64,000 nt of DNA from Variovorax sp. JS1663 (GCF_002157355.1 NZ_LYMK01000003.1:186001-250000), one strand, 5' to 3'; numbered from the stretch's first letter, positions 48,034-56,201 are shown. Notes: a model not told the origin generated them from the letters alone. Program-made: numbers and translations.

Positions 48034-49092
48034 TCAGATGCCGGCGGGCTTGCGCAGCGTCTTCATGCGGTCGACCGCATGGATGCGCACCTTGCGCGTC
48101 TCCGAGCCCTGCTGCACGGTGAGCTCCACCTCCGACTCGGGCGAGGCGCGTTTCCACAGCTGCTTGTAGAAGGCCTCGAGCGTCGCCACGCCGATGCCGT
48201 CCACCTCCAGCACCACATCACCGGGCTGGATGCCGGCCGCCAGTGCCGGCCCGCGGCGGTCGACGCGCACGATCTGCACATGGCCGTCTCGCTCCGACGA
48301 CGACAGGCCCAGCCACGGCCGGATGCTCGCCCGCGTATAGCCGTTGGCCTTCATCTCGTCCAGCACCGGCCGCAGGAGCTCGACGGGCACGAACATGTTG
48401 CCGGGGGTCGGGCGCTCCTGGCCCGGCACCGACTCCAGCACGAACAGGCTGCCGATGCCCAGCAGTTCGCCGTTGCGGTTGAAGAGCGGCGCGCCGCTGT
48501 GGGCCGGGATCGGCGGGCTGGTGAAAAGGGCTGACTCGATGTGGTACTCCCAATAGCCCGAGAAGGGCCGCACGCCCAGCAGGCGCGTGAAGCCGACCTC
48601 GGTGCCGCTGTTACTGCCGCTTGCGGCCAGCAGCAGCTCGCCGGGCGCGAGGCCGCCCACGCCGGCCAGCGGCACGGGCTGGACGCCGCGCAGGGGCACC
48701 AGCGGCCGAATCAGGCCGAAGCCCGTGGCCAGGTCGTAGGCGACCTGGCGGGCGGGCAGGGTGCGGTCGTCCTGCGTGATCACCTCGATGGTCTCGGCCT
48801 CCAGCAGCAGGTAGCCGATGGTGAGGATCAGCCCGTCGGGCCCGATGACGACGCCGGAGCCCGAGCGCCGCGCGCCAAGCGTCTCGGCCGAGGCCGCGCC
48901 TTCGGTGGCGGTGACGCGCAGCGAAACCACCGCGTCGCCGGCACGTTGCAGGGCCTGGATCTGGGCGGAAGAAGAGCCGTCGGACTGGCGCGGCGAGGCC
49001 GCCAGGGCCAATGGAACGGCAGCCAGCAGGAGCAGCCAGAAGATGCCGGCGGCAAGCACCCGCAGCCGCCCGCTCGATCCTCGATCATCCAT
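48034..49092 (-). CDS. S1C/HtrA-like PDZ protein with degenerate catalytic site
   Basis: 352 residues. Signal peptide (VLAAGIFWLLLLAAVPLALA), a trypsin-like domain (about 45-245) and a PDZ domain (about 255-345, RPWLGLSSSERDGHVQIVRV, then GPALAAGIQPGDVVLEVDG). Compared with HtrA, the catalytic His position (TNNHVV) reads TIGYLL, and the Asp region (SDIALI) reads TGFGLI, so two of three catalytic residues are gone; the Ser region is PAHSGAPL. It is probably a non-proteolytic PDZ chaperone or sensor (inference). Start at 49092 has AAGGAG seven bases upstream; an earlier ATG at 49125 has none. Confidence 0.8.
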   Translation of the reverse strand: MDDRGSSGRLRVLAAGIFWLLLLAAVPLALAASPRQSDGSSSAQIQALQRAGDAVVSLRVTATEGAASAETLGARRSGSGVVIGPDGLILTIGYLLLEAETIEVITQDDRTLPARQVAYDLATGFGLIRPLVPLRGVQPVPLAGVGGLAPGELLLAASGSNSGTEVGFTRLLGVRPFSGYWEYHIESALFTSPPIPAHSGAPLFNRNGELLGIGSLFVLESVPGQERPTPGNMFVPVELLRPVLDEMKANGYTRASIRPWLGLSSSERDGHVQIVRVDRRGPALAAGIQPGDVVLEVDGIGVATLEAFYKQLWKRASPESEVELTVQQGSETRKVRIHAVDRMKTLRKPAGI

Positions 49093-49509
49093 GGCCGCGC
49101 TCCTTGGAACGGTGACTTTCGTCATGGTGCGCCGCGCGCGGCGCGCCCGCAAGAGCCGGGCGCGTGTGAGGCATTCGTATGACGTGCCCAGCAACTGTCA
49201 TGCCAGTCCGGTTAGAATGCGTAGTTCGTTTCGATCGCCGACGAAGCATTTCGTCACTCCCCGGCTGACCTGGGTGCCCCGGGCCATTCATCAGCCGGCC
49301 CCGCGCAGTGCGTGGGTGCGCCAGACCGGGCGCCCCTGAATGCCGCCGCTGCCTTCGTACTCCGTTGAAGCGAACAGGGCGCGCTGTCCGCTCCGGTGGG
49401 CGCCAGAATCCCGGCCGGCCCCGCGCCCTCTCACTGTCTCTCGCGCATCGCGGCGTCGCGGTGCGCAGGCGCCCGAATCGAATCATCCACGCAACATTCA
49501 GAGGTCCTC
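49093..49509 (+). other. Long structured leader of infA-dbpA
   Basis: 417 bases without a gene. A TAGAAT -10-like box is at 49213-49218, with no good -35. Two perfect stems are visible: GACGAA-gcat-TTCGTC (49240-49255) and CCGGCTGA (49261-49268) with TCAGCCGG (49291-49298). The remaining ~200 bases to infA are GC-rich with no recognised riboswitch. A structured 5' leader of nearly 300 bases would fit cold-shock or translational control of IF-1 and an RNA helicase (inference). Confidence 0.5.
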
Positions 49510-49779
49510 ATGCCCAAGGAAGAACTGATCGAAATGAACGGCGCAGTCACGGAAGTGCTGCCCGACTCCCGCTACCGCGTGACGCTGGACAACGGCCATC
49601 AGCTGATCGCCTACAGCGGCGGCAAGATGCGCAAGCACCACATCCGCATCCTCGCCGGCGACAAGGTGTCGCTGGAGCTCTCGCCCTACGACCTGACCAA
49701 GGGCCGCATCACCTTCCGCCACCTCGAGCGCCGCGGCCCGCCGCCCACCGGCGGCAACAACAACGGCCCGCGCCGCTGA
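49510..49779 (+). CDS. infA: Translation initiation factor IF-1
   Basis: 89 residues, S1/OB-fold protein: [50 protein letters not shown] and [13 protein letters not shown] are all IF-1. The C-terminus extends beyond the usual 72 residues with a [14 protein letters not shown] tail. IF-1 binds the ribosomal A site during initiation. Many betaproteobacteria carry a second infA outside the ribosomal operon; its coupling to a DEAD-box helicase gene (8-base gap) suggests this is such a copy. Confidence 0.95.
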   Translation: MPKEELIEMNGAVTEVLPDSRYRVTLDNGHQLIAYSGGKMRKHHIRILAGDKVSLELSPYDLTKGRITFRHLERRGPPPTGGNNNGPRR

Positions 49780-49787
49780 TCGCAGCC

Positions 49788-51191
49788 GTGGCCGATCCTG
49801 CCGTCGACTTCGCGACGCTGCCGCTCTCGCCGCCCGTGCTGGCGAACCTGCGGCAGCTCGGCTACCTGCAGATGACGCCGATCCAGGCGGCCAGCCTGCC
49901 GGTGGCGCTTGCCGGCAACGACCTGATCGCCCAGGCCAAGACGGGCAGCGGCAAGACCGCCGCCTTCGCGCTGGCGCTGCTGGCCCGGCTGGAGGCGCGG
50001 CGCTTTGCCGTGCAGTCGCTGGTGCTGTGCCCGACGCGCGAGTTGGCCGACCAGGTCACGGCCGAGATCCGCCGTCTCGCCCGCGCCGAGGAAAACGTCA
50101 AGGTGGTCACGCTCTGCGGCGGCGTTGCGCTGCGGGGGCAGCTTTCCAGCCTCGCCCATGGCGCGCACGTCGTGGTTGGCACGCCGGGACGCATCCTGGA
50201 TCACCTGGAGCGCGGCAGCCTGAACCTGGACGCGCTCAACACCCTGGTGCTCGACGAAGCCGATCGCATGCTGGACATGGGCTTCCTCGACGACATCGCT
50301 GCGGTTGCGCGCCAATGCCCCAAGGAGCGCCAGACCCTGCTGTTCTCCGCCACCTACCCCGAAGGCATCGCCAGGCTGGCCGCGCAGTTCATGAAGAACC
50401 CGCAGCAGATCGCGGTGCAGGCGCAGCACGAGGAAGGCCAGATCCGCCAGCGCTGGTACGAGGTGACGGAAGAAGATCGCCTGCACGCCGTGGGCCTGCT
50501 GCTCACGCACTTCCGCCCCCAGAGCACCCTGGCCTTCTGCAACACCAAGCAGCAATGCCGTGACCTGGTGCAGGTGCTGCAGGCCCAGGGCTTCAGCGCG
50601 CTGGCCCTGTTCGGCGAGCTCGAGCAGCGCGAGCGCGACCAGGTGCTGGTGCAGTTCGCGAACCGCAGTTGCTCCGTGCTGGTGGCCACCGACGTCGCCG
50701 CGCGCGGGCTCGACATCGCGCAGCTCGAGGCGGTGATCAACGTCGAAGTGACGCCCGACCCCGAAGTCCACATCCACCGCATCGGCCGCACCGGCCGCGC
50801 GGGCGCCGAGGGCCTGGCGCTCAGCCTTGCGAGCCTGGACGAGATGGGCCGCGTCGGCCGGATCGAGCAGCTCCAGGGCCGCGCCTCCGAATGGCACCCT
50901 CTGGCCGAGCTCGCCGCGGCCGGCCATGAAGAAGGCCCGCTGGTCCCGCCGATGGCCACGCTGCAGATCGCTGGCGGGCGCAAGGAGAAGATCCGCGCCG
51001 GCGACGTGCTGGGCGCGCTGACCGGCGAGGCCGGCTTCACCCGCGAGCAGGTCGGCAAGATCAACATCAACGAGTTCTCCACCTACGTGGCGGTCGACCG
51101 GCGCATCGCGCGCGAGGCCGCGCACAGGCTGTCCACCGGCCGCGTCAAGGGCAAGTCCGTCAAGGTGCGGCTGCTCGCCGATGTGGCCTAA
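49788..51191 (+). CDS. dbpA: DEAD-box RNA helicase DbpA
   Basis: 467 residues from a GTG at 49788. Helicase motifs: AQAKTGSGKTAAFA (I), CPTRELADQV (Ia), VVGTPGRILDHL (Ib), LVLDEADRMLDMGF (II, near residue 154), LLFSATYP (III), ATDVAARGLDI (V) and HIHRIGRTGRAGA (VI). The C-terminal domain (about 390-467, GGRKEKIRAGDVLGALTGEA then VAVDRRIAREAAHRLSTGRVKGKSVKVR) is the DbpA RNA-binding domain that recognises 23S rRNA hairpin 92. It acts in 50S subunit assembly. Confidence 0.95.
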   Translation: MADPAVDFATLPLSPPVLANLRQLGYLQMTPIQAASLPVALAGNDLIAQAKTGSGKTAAFALALLARLEARRFAVQSLVLCPTRELADQVTAEIRRLARAEENVKVVTLCGGVALRGQLSSLAHGAHVVVGTPGRILDHLERGSLNLDALNTLVLDEADRMLDMGFLDDIAAVARQCPKERQTLLFSATYPEGIARLAAQFMKNPQQIAVQAQHEEGQIRQRWYEVTEEDRLHAVGLLLTHFRPQSTLAFCNTKQQCRDLVQVLQAQGFSALALFGELEQRERDQVLVQFANRSCSVLVATDVAARGLDIAQLEAVINVEVTPDPEVHIHRIGRTGRAGAEGLALSLASLDEMGRVGRIEQLQGRASEWHPLAELAAAGHEEGPLVPPMATLQIAGGRKEKIRAGDVLGALTGEAGFTREQVGKININEFSTYVAVDRRIAREAAHRLSTGRVKGKSVKVRLLADVA

Positions 51192-51397
51192 TGTCGGCCT
51201 TTCCCATTTTTTCCACCGAGCCCTCCATGACCCAGAAGATCCGCACCGAGGCCGACCGCAAGGCCTCCCCCAAGCCCGTTCCGTTGTCCGGCTACACCCT
51301 GCCCAGGATGGGTGGCGGCCAGAAGGTCAGCCTGGAGCGCGGCACCGCGACCCGCAGCAAGAAGAACCCGGGCAAGCGGGCCAAGAAGGGCGGCTGA
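51191..51397 (+). CDS. Hypothetical small basic protein
   Basis: 68 residues, strongly basic at the C-terminus (VSLERGTATRSKKNPGKRAK). It starts TAATG over the dbpA stop, so coupling is likely; an ATG at 51227 (MTQKIRTEADRKASPKP) is a second possible start and reads more like a conserved N-terminus. No recognised domain; the basic tail could contact RNA. Followed 30 bases later by a terminator. Confidence 0.6.
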   Translation: MSAFPIFSTEPSMTQKIRTEADRKASPKPVPLSGYTLPRMGGGQKVSLERGTATRSKKNPGKRAKKGG

Positions 51398-51427
51398 GCC
51401 CGGCCGGCTGATCCGCATCACGAAACG

Positions 51428-51449
51428 ACGCGCCTTCGGGCGCGTTTTT
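51428..51449 (+). terminator. Rho-independent terminator after infA-dbpA
   Basis: ACGCGCC (51428-51434) pairs with GGCGCGT (51439-51445) around a TTCG tetraloop, and TTTTT follows at 51445-51449. It is one of the clearest terminators in the window. It ends the infA-dbpA-small ORF transcript. Confidence 0.9.
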
Positions 51450-51472
51450 CATTCACGGCCCGCGCCTTTTCC

Positions 51473-51796
51473 ATGTCGGACGACAACCAGATCCACATCC
51501 CGCCCTCGTTCTTCGCGCTCTACACGGATGCGCGGCAGCGCCTGTCCGAGCCACTGGCGACCGTGCGCGACCGCTACGAGGTCTGCGAGGACCTGGCCAA
51601 CCACCTGGTCGGGCATGCGCAGGTACTGCACCACGTCGAGGTGCCCTCCGAAGACGAGATCCTCGACCGCATCCATGTCGGCCTCAGCAGCGCCGAAGCG
51701 GGTGTCTCCGCCGCCGAGGCCCGCTGGATCGTGCGGCGGCTGGCGGAGCTGCTCGGCTGGCGGGGCGAACGCTTCGACGGGCCCGCCGACGGCTAG
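51473..51796 (+). CDS. Hypothetical protein
   Basis: 107 residues, acidic, all-helical by eye (LATVRDRYEVCEDLANHLVGHAQ, DEILDRIHVGLSSAEAG, EARWIVRRLAELLGW). No signal peptide or membrane helix. I do not recognise the family. It overlaps the convergent TetR gene by 4 bases (51793-51796). Confidence 0.65.
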   Translation: MSDDNQIHIPPSFFALYTDARQRLSEPLATVRDRYEVCEDLANHLVGHAQVLHHVEVPSEDEILDRIHVGLSSAEAGVSAAEARWIVRRLAELLGWRGERFDGPADG

Positions 51797-52542
51797 GCAG
51801 GCCGGGCCGCCGTCTTCGCAGGCGCCTTCGCCCTGGCGGCGGCAGGCGCCGTGGCCATCGGCGGGAAGGGCGGCAGAGGCCGGTGCGCCACCTCCTTCGC
51901 CGCCGCCGCATCCATGCCGAGCCCGCGCAGCACGCAGGTCGCCACCTCGCGGCCATGGTGGCGCGGCGCCAGGCCCAGCGCCACGCTGCGCATCGCCTGG
52001 CCGATGGTGCCGTTGATCAGGTCCATGGCCGCCGCCTCGCTGGGGATGCGGAAGGCCTTCTGCTTCACGCCCAGCCGCAGGTCGGCCAGCACGTAGTGGC
52101 GGATCTCCAGCAAGAGCTCCGGCGCCGCCGCCGCCACGTCCATCATCATCAGCGTCCACGCCGGGCTCTGCTCGGCCAGCCAGATGTAGCGCTGGTTGCC
52201 GATCGCCATGCGCTGGGCGCCCTCGGCGATGCCCTGCTGGCTGTCGCCGATGCGGCGGCACAGCGTGTCCGCCAGGAGCAGCGCCACTGCGCGCGCCACC
52301 TCCTCCTTGGTCTTGAAGTGGTTGTAGACCGTGCCGGTGGTCATCCCGGCCGCCGCCGCCAGCTCCTGCATGGTGGCGCCGGCGACACCCCGCGCCGCGA
52401 ACACCCGGATCGCCGCCTGCACCAGCTGCAGCCGGGTGCGCTCGCGCTTGAGCAGGCCGGGGCGCGGCTGCCACACGCTTTCGGCCAGGGCATCTGGCAA
52501 AAGTGGTATGGACGGCACCCCAAAACTTACAGCATCATTCAT
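51793..52542 (-). CDS. TetR family transcriptional repressor
   Basis: 249 residues. The DNA-binding domain is at about 32-85: LLKRERTRLQLVQAAIRVFA, then GATMQELAAAAGMTTGTVYNHFKTKEEV, the TetR recognition helix. The effector half is divergent. The C-terminus (APAAARAKAPAKTAARPA) is an Ala/Pro/Lys-rich extension. The start at 52542 (MNDAVSFGVPS) leaves a 53-base divergent gap from the VOC dioxygenase gene, so it probably represses that unit. Confidence 0.85.
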   Translation of the reverse strand: MNDAVSFGVPSIPLLPDALAESVWQPRPGLLKRERTRLQLVQAAIRVFAARGVAGATMQELAAAAGMTTGTVYNHFKTKEEVARAVALLLADTLCRRIGDSQQGIAEGAQRMAIGNQRYIWLAEQSPAWTLMMMDVAAAAPELLLEIRHYVLADLRLGVKQKAFRIPSEAAAMDLINGTIGQAMRSVALGLAPRHHGREVATCVLRGLGMDAAAAKEVAHRPLPPFPPMATAPAAARAKAPAKTAARPA

Positions 52543-52595
52543 TTTTAGACACAGAGACCATTTTTGAACTGAACACTCAAGAAAGAGAGTTTGCC

Positions 52596-53552
52596 ATGCT
52601 CCCCGATCTCCGCCTCGGCTATCTGGTCTTCGAAGCGCGCCGCCCCGCCCGATGGGCGGACTTCTGCCACCACATGCTCGACCTGCCGGCCCCGGTCGAC
52701 AACGACGACGGCAGCCGCGGCTGGCGGCTGGACGAGGCGGCGCAGCGCCTGATCGTGCGGGAAGGGCCGGCCGACGACCTGGCCGCGCTGGGCCTGGAGT
52801 GCGCCGACGAGGTGGTGCTGGAGCGCCTGCTCGCGCGCCTGCGCCAGGGCGGCGTCGAGGTCGAGCGCGCCGACCCGGCCCTGCACCAGGCACGCCGCGT
52901 GCAGCGGCTGCACCGCTGCACCGACCCGGCCGGCAACACCCTCGAGCTGTTCGCCGGCATGGCAGGCGCGTCCGCGCCCTTCACGTCGAAGGCTTTCCCC
53001 GAGGGTTTCCGCACCGGCGAGCTGGGCCTGGGCCATGCCGTGCTGGTGTCGCACGACCTGGCAGCGATGGAGGCCTTCTACCGCCTGCTCGGCTTCGGCG
53101 TGACGGAGCGGCTGGCCACCCGTGTCGGCCCGATGGACATCCGTGGCTTGTTCCTTCACTGCAACCGCCGCCACCACTCGATCGCGCTGTTCGACATGCC
53201 CCTGTCCAAGCGCATCCACCATTTCATGCTGCAGGCCGGGCGCCTGAGCGACATCGGCATCGCGTTCGAGCGCGCGCAGCGCCACAAGGTGCCGTTGTCG
53301 CTGGAGTTGGGCCAGCACCCCGATCCGGACGGCACCTTCTCCTTCTACGGCGCCACGCCCTCGGGCTTCGACTTCGAGATCGGCGCCGGCACCCGGACCA
53401 TCGAGCCAGAAGGATGGGACACACAGCACACCAGCGTCACCAGCGCCTGGGGCCACAAGCCGCGTCTGCGCCTGCAGCTCAAGATGGCGGCGGGCCTGAT
53501 CGCACAGAAGCTCTCGCGGGCACCGCGACAGCGCGCGAAGGAGGCGTCATGA
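52596..53552 (+). CDS. VOC/extradiol dioxygenase-like ring-cleavage protein (BphC-like)
   Basis: 318 residues with two VOC domains. Extradiol-type ligands are in place: His in LGHAVLVSHDLAAMEAFYRLLG (about 150), His in RRHHSIALFDMP (about 210) and Glu in GFDFEIGAGTRTIEP (about 260). Such Fe(II) enzymes open catechol rings. Start at 52596 with AAGAAAGAGAG upstream. It is divergent from a TetR gene and coupled to a cytochrome c gene (ATGA overlap). The aromatic substrate is unknown. Confidence 0.8.
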   Translation: MLPDLRLGYLVFEARRPARWADFCHHMLDLPAPVDNDDGSRGWRLDEAAQRLIVREGPADDLAALGLECADEVVLERLLARLRQGGVEVERADPALHQARRVQRLHRCTDPAGNTLELFAGMAGASAPFTSKAFPEGFRTGELGLGHAVLVSHDLAAMEAFYRLLGFGVTERLATRVGPMDIRGLFLHCNRRHHSIALFDMPLSKRIHHFMLQAGRLSDIGIAFERAQRHKVPLSLELGQHPDPDGTFSFYGATPSGFDFEIGAGTRTIEPEGWDTQHTSVTSAWGHKPRLRLQLKMAAGLIAQKLSRAPRQRAKEAS

Positions 53553-54185
53553 GCTGCTGGTTCCGGCGCATCGCGATTGCGCTCGTCGTCCTGGTTCTCC
53601 TCGCCGCCGCCGCACTCTTCGCAGGCGATCGGCTCGCCGGCCGCAAGATGCAGCGCCACATCGATGTCGCAGTCCAGCCGGTGCCCCTGCGCGACGACGC
53701 CGCGGCGATCGAGCGCGGACGCTTCGCGCGGCTGCGTGGACTGCCACGGGGCCAAGGGCAACGGCCACATGTTCCACGACGACGGCAAGGGCATGCGCAT
53801 CGCCGGCCCCAACATCGGCCCCGGCCCCGGCAACGTCGTGGCGAGTTACAAGCCGGAGGACTGGGTGCGCGCCATCCGCCACGGCGTCGCCCCCGGCGGA
53901 CGGCCGCTGATGGTGATGCCCAGCGAGGACTACAACCGCCTGACCGACGAGGACCTGGCCGCGCTGGTCGGCTACATCCGCCATCTCGCGCCCACCGAAG
54001 GCGGGGCGGCGGTGGTCGAGCTGCCCCTTCCCGTGCGCGCCCTCTACGGCTTCGGCTTCATCCACGACGCCGCGGGCGAGATCGACCACGCCCTGCCGCC
54101 CATGCCGACGCCGAGGCCATTGTTTCTGCGCATGAAAAACCGAATTGACTCCAGCCACCTTTTTCGCGCAACCCCGGACTCCTAG
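53549..54185 (+). pseudogene. Cytochrome c-type protein gene with a frameshift
   Basis: The ATG at 53549 overlaps the VOC stop. Frame 1 gives an N-terminal anchor (IAIALVVLVLLAAAALFAGDRLAGRK) and AAIERGRFA, then continues as nonsense. From about 53730 the +1 frame carries the heme motif CVDCH and the rest of the protein (KGNGHMFHDDGKGMRIAGPN, then PLMVMPSEDYNRLTDEDLAALVGYIRHL with a candidate axial Met). The shift is one extra base or two missing in GCGCGG near 53726-53730. If repaired it would be a membrane-anchored c-type cytochrome of about 211 residues. A sequencing error is possible. Confidence 0.8.
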
Positions 54186-54222
54186 ACTGGTTGCAACAGC
54201 CAACCCCACTCTGGAGGTCATG

Positions 54223-54432
54223 ATGTCCCACCTGTCCCATGCCGGGCATGGCACGCACTTCGAGCTCAGGTTCCGCTCGCTCTTCAATGCGGGGCGTGGA
54301 TTGGCATTCCCGTGCGATGCCGAGGGCCGGGTCGACCTGGGTGCGCTTTCCGAGCGGGGACGCGAGAACTACCTGTTCGCCCGGGCCATGGTCGGCCGCG
54401 AGTTCGCCACGCCGGATGTCCGGCTCGCCTGA
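54223..54432 (+). CDS. Hypothetical small protein
   Basis: 69 residues (MSHLSHAGHGTHFELRFRSL, then FNAGRGLAFPCDAEGRVDLGALSERGRENYLFARAMVGRE). GGAGG lies five bases before the ATG at 54223 (an ATG at 54220 is too close). The family is not recognised. It is 12 bases before the GNAT gene and probably co-transcribed with it. Confidence 0.6.
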   Translation: MSHLSHAGHGTHFELRFRSLFNAGRGLAFPCDAEGRVDLGALSERGRENYLFARAMVGREFATPDVRLA

Positions 54433-54444
54433 AAGAGGCCACCG

Positions 54445-55029
54445 ATGAACACGACGACAGCGGCGGCAGACATCACACAAGGGTTTCTTGCCGGCACAAG
54501 CCCCCTCGACGTCAGTGTCCACACCTGGGAAGCCAGGAACGGCACATCCGTCCTCGTGCGGCCGATCGAACCGGGCGACTTCGAGCGCGAGCGCGACTTC
54601 GTGAACGGCCTGTCCCCGCAGACCGGTTATCAGCGCTTGATGAATCCGAGAAAGCCGTCGACGGCCGAACTTGAGCGCTGGACCCGCGTCGACCGGGCGC
54701 ACGAAGGCGTGCTGGTCGCCACCGTCTCCGAGGGCGGCCCCGAGCAGCAGATCGGCGTGGCGCGCTACGCCATGGAAAGCGAGGACGGTGAAGCCGAATT
54801 CGCGATCGTGATCGCGGACGCATGGCAGGGCACGGGCGTCGGCCACCACCTGCTCGCCTCCCTGATCGAACTCGCGAGGCAATCCGGCGTGCGGCGTGTC
54901 TTCGGCACCACCCTGTCCGAAAACCGGGCGATGCTGGGCCTGGCCCGCCGCCTCGGATTCCGGCAGTCGCGGGTGCCCGGCGCCGCGATCTACACGATGC
55001 TCACGCTGGCACTGCAGCCCGAAGCCTGA
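54445..55029 (+). CDS. GNAT family N-acetyltransferase
   Basis: 194 residues. The acetyl-CoA loop is IADAWQGTGVGHHLLASLIELARQSG, with TTLSENRAMLGLARRLGFRQ following, the usual GNAT V-shaped strand and C-terminal helix. The N-terminus (SVLVRPIEPGDFERERDFVNGLSPQTGYQRLM) resembles the GNAT domain in protein acetyltransferases such as Pat/YfiQ, without the ligase part. Its target is unknown; small-protein neighbours on both sides. Confidence 0.85.
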   Translation: MNTTTAAADITQGFLAGTSPLDVSVHTWEARNGTSVLVRPIEPGDFERERDFVNGLSPQTGYQRLMNPRKPSTAELERWTRVDRAHEGVLVATVSEGGPEQQIGVARYAMESEDGEAEFAIVIADAWQGTGVGHHLLASLIELARQSGVRRVFGTTLSENRAMLGLARRLGFRQSRVPGAAIYTMLTLALQPEA

Positions 55030-55106
55030 CCCCCGGCGGAAAGCCCAGGTTTCCAGGTCCGCCATCCGGCCCTACGATGGGGCATTCGCCGATGGAGGAA
55101 CCCGCG

Positions 55107-55298
55107 ATGAGCAACGAACTGCGCCGCAAGCTGCACGATCTGCAGGAACTGTCGAACAATGCGCCCGATCCGGCCACGCGCGCCATCATCGAGGCCGTCC
55201 GGCTTCAGACGGCGGTGCTCAACGAGCGCCTGTTCGCCATCGAACTGCTCCTGACCGAGCATCTCAAGCAGGACGGCGTGCCGCGCAGCACACCCTGA
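55107..55298 (+). CDS. Hypothetical small helical protein
   Basis: 63 residues, mostly one or two helices (LRRKLHDLQELSNNAPDPATRAI, then EAVRLQTAVLNERLFAIELLLTEHL). ATG at 55107 with GGAGGA upstream. No recognised family. It ends 6 bases before a convergent small gene. Confidence 0.6.
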   Translation: MSNELRRKLHDLQELSNNAPDPATRAIIEAVRLQTAVLNERLFAIELLLTEHLKQDGVPRSTP

Positions 55299-55304
55299 GT
55301 CGTT

Positions 55305-55613
55305 TCAGTGCGCCGCGGCGCGGCGCTTGCGCGTAGCGGCCGCCTTCTTGGCCGAGGCCGAGCGCGCTGCCGCGCTGCGCTTCCCGGAGGCCGCACCGCC
55401 GGCGTGACCGCCTTTTCGCGACGGCGCATGATTTTCGGCCTTGCCTCGTCCGGAGCCGCTCTTCTTGCCGCCGCCGGTCTCCGCGTTCACGGTCGCCCAT
55501 GCACGGCGCTCGGCTTCCTTGTCGCCCACGCCGCGCTTCTCGTAGCCTTCCTCGATGTGCTCGGCCTGTCGTTTCTGCTTGTCCGTGTAGGACGACTTGT
55601 CACCTCTGGGCAT
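55305..55613 (-). CDS. Small basic protein of the 'plasmid stabilization protein' type
   Basis: 102 residues. MPRGDKSSYTDKQKRQAEHI then EEGYEKRGVGDKEAERRAWATVN is a conserved N-terminal block often labelled 'plasmid stabilization protein', though without known plasmid function. The C-terminal half is low-complexity Lys/Ala/Ser/Gly (AASGKRSAAARSASAKKAAA), histone-H1-like. Start at 55613; it is 2 bases after the end of the 65-residue gene at 55616 in the same direction, so the pair is an operon. Confidence 0.75.
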   Translation of the reverse strand: MPRGDKSSYTDKQKRQAEHIEEGYEKRGVGDKEAERRAWATVNAETGGGKKSGSGRGKAENHAPSRKGGHAGGAASGKRSAAARSASAKKAAATRKRRAAAH

Positions 55614-55615
55614 GG

Positions 55616-55813
55616 TCACTCCGTGCCGGGGTACCCGGTCTGGTCGTACAGCCGGCGGCCCATGCGGCTGCCGTGCAGCGGGTCGTCCTGGCCCAGCGCG
55701 CGGTTCTGCTCGATGTTGCGGCCGGAGGCATCGCCCCGGTCGCCCAGGCGGGCTTCGTTCTCGCCCAGCGGGCCAGGTGGGGCCGGGTGGGGTGGGGTTC
55801 GGGGATCTGTCAT
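55616..55813 (-). CDS. Hypothetical small Pro/Gly/Arg-rich protein
   Basis: 65 residues, very hydrophilic and likely disordered (TDPRTPPHPAPPGPLGENEA; GRNIEQNRALGQDDPLHGSR). AAGGAG lies seven bases upstream of the ATG at 55813, a strong ribosome-binding site, which is the best support for it being real. No family recognised. Co-oriented with the basic protein gene downstream. Confidence 0.6.
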   Translation of the reverse strand: MTDPRTPPHPAPPGPLGENEARLGDRGDASGRNIEQNRALGQDDPLHGSRMGRRLYDQTGYPGTE

Positions 55814-56000
55814 GAAGAAACTCCTTGTCGTGGGCTTCACCGTCGCGCGCCCACGCCTGCCTCGCCGCAGGCCGACAGTCCGATCTGCCGTAGGCGCGTT
55901 CTCGCGCGACGGCCCGCAAGGCCTAGGCGCCGCTTCCTACAGGCGTGCGCTATTGCGCGGCCTAGCTTGGTCGCTCCGAGCCAACCCGAGGAGTGTTCTC

Positions 56001-56201
56001 ATGAGCACCAAGCCCAACACCGAACCCTTCCCCTTCCCGACCTCGGACAAGCACGACGCTCCCGTCGAGCATCAGAAGCCGGTGACGGAAGAGCCAACCG
56101 AGCAGGCGCTGGACAACGGCGTCGAAGAATCCTTCCCCGCCAGCGACCCGGTGTCGGTGACGGTGGACAAGGTCGTCACGCCGAAGAAGGACAAGGAATA
56201 G
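56001..56201 (+). CDS. Hypothetical small acidic protein
   Basis: 66 residues, acidic and probably disordered (TEPFPFPTSDKHDAPVEHQK then PVTEEPTEQALDNGVEESFPASDPVSVTVDKV). GAGGAG lies nine bases upstream. The VEESFPASDPVSVT segment is a small conserved motif found in several stress-related hypothetical proteins. Its end overlaps the helicase gene on the opposite strand by 26 bases. Confidence 0.65.
   Translation: MSTKPNTEPFPFPTSDKHDAPVEHQKPVTEEPTEQALDNGVEESFPASDPVSVTVDKVVTPKKDKE

Noticed and set aside
55305..55613. The 'plasmid stabilization protein' name as a sign of a plasmid or toxin-antitoxin system
   Set aside because: The name is a database label; the sequence shows a charged N-terminal block and a basic low-complexity tail, with no toxin fold.
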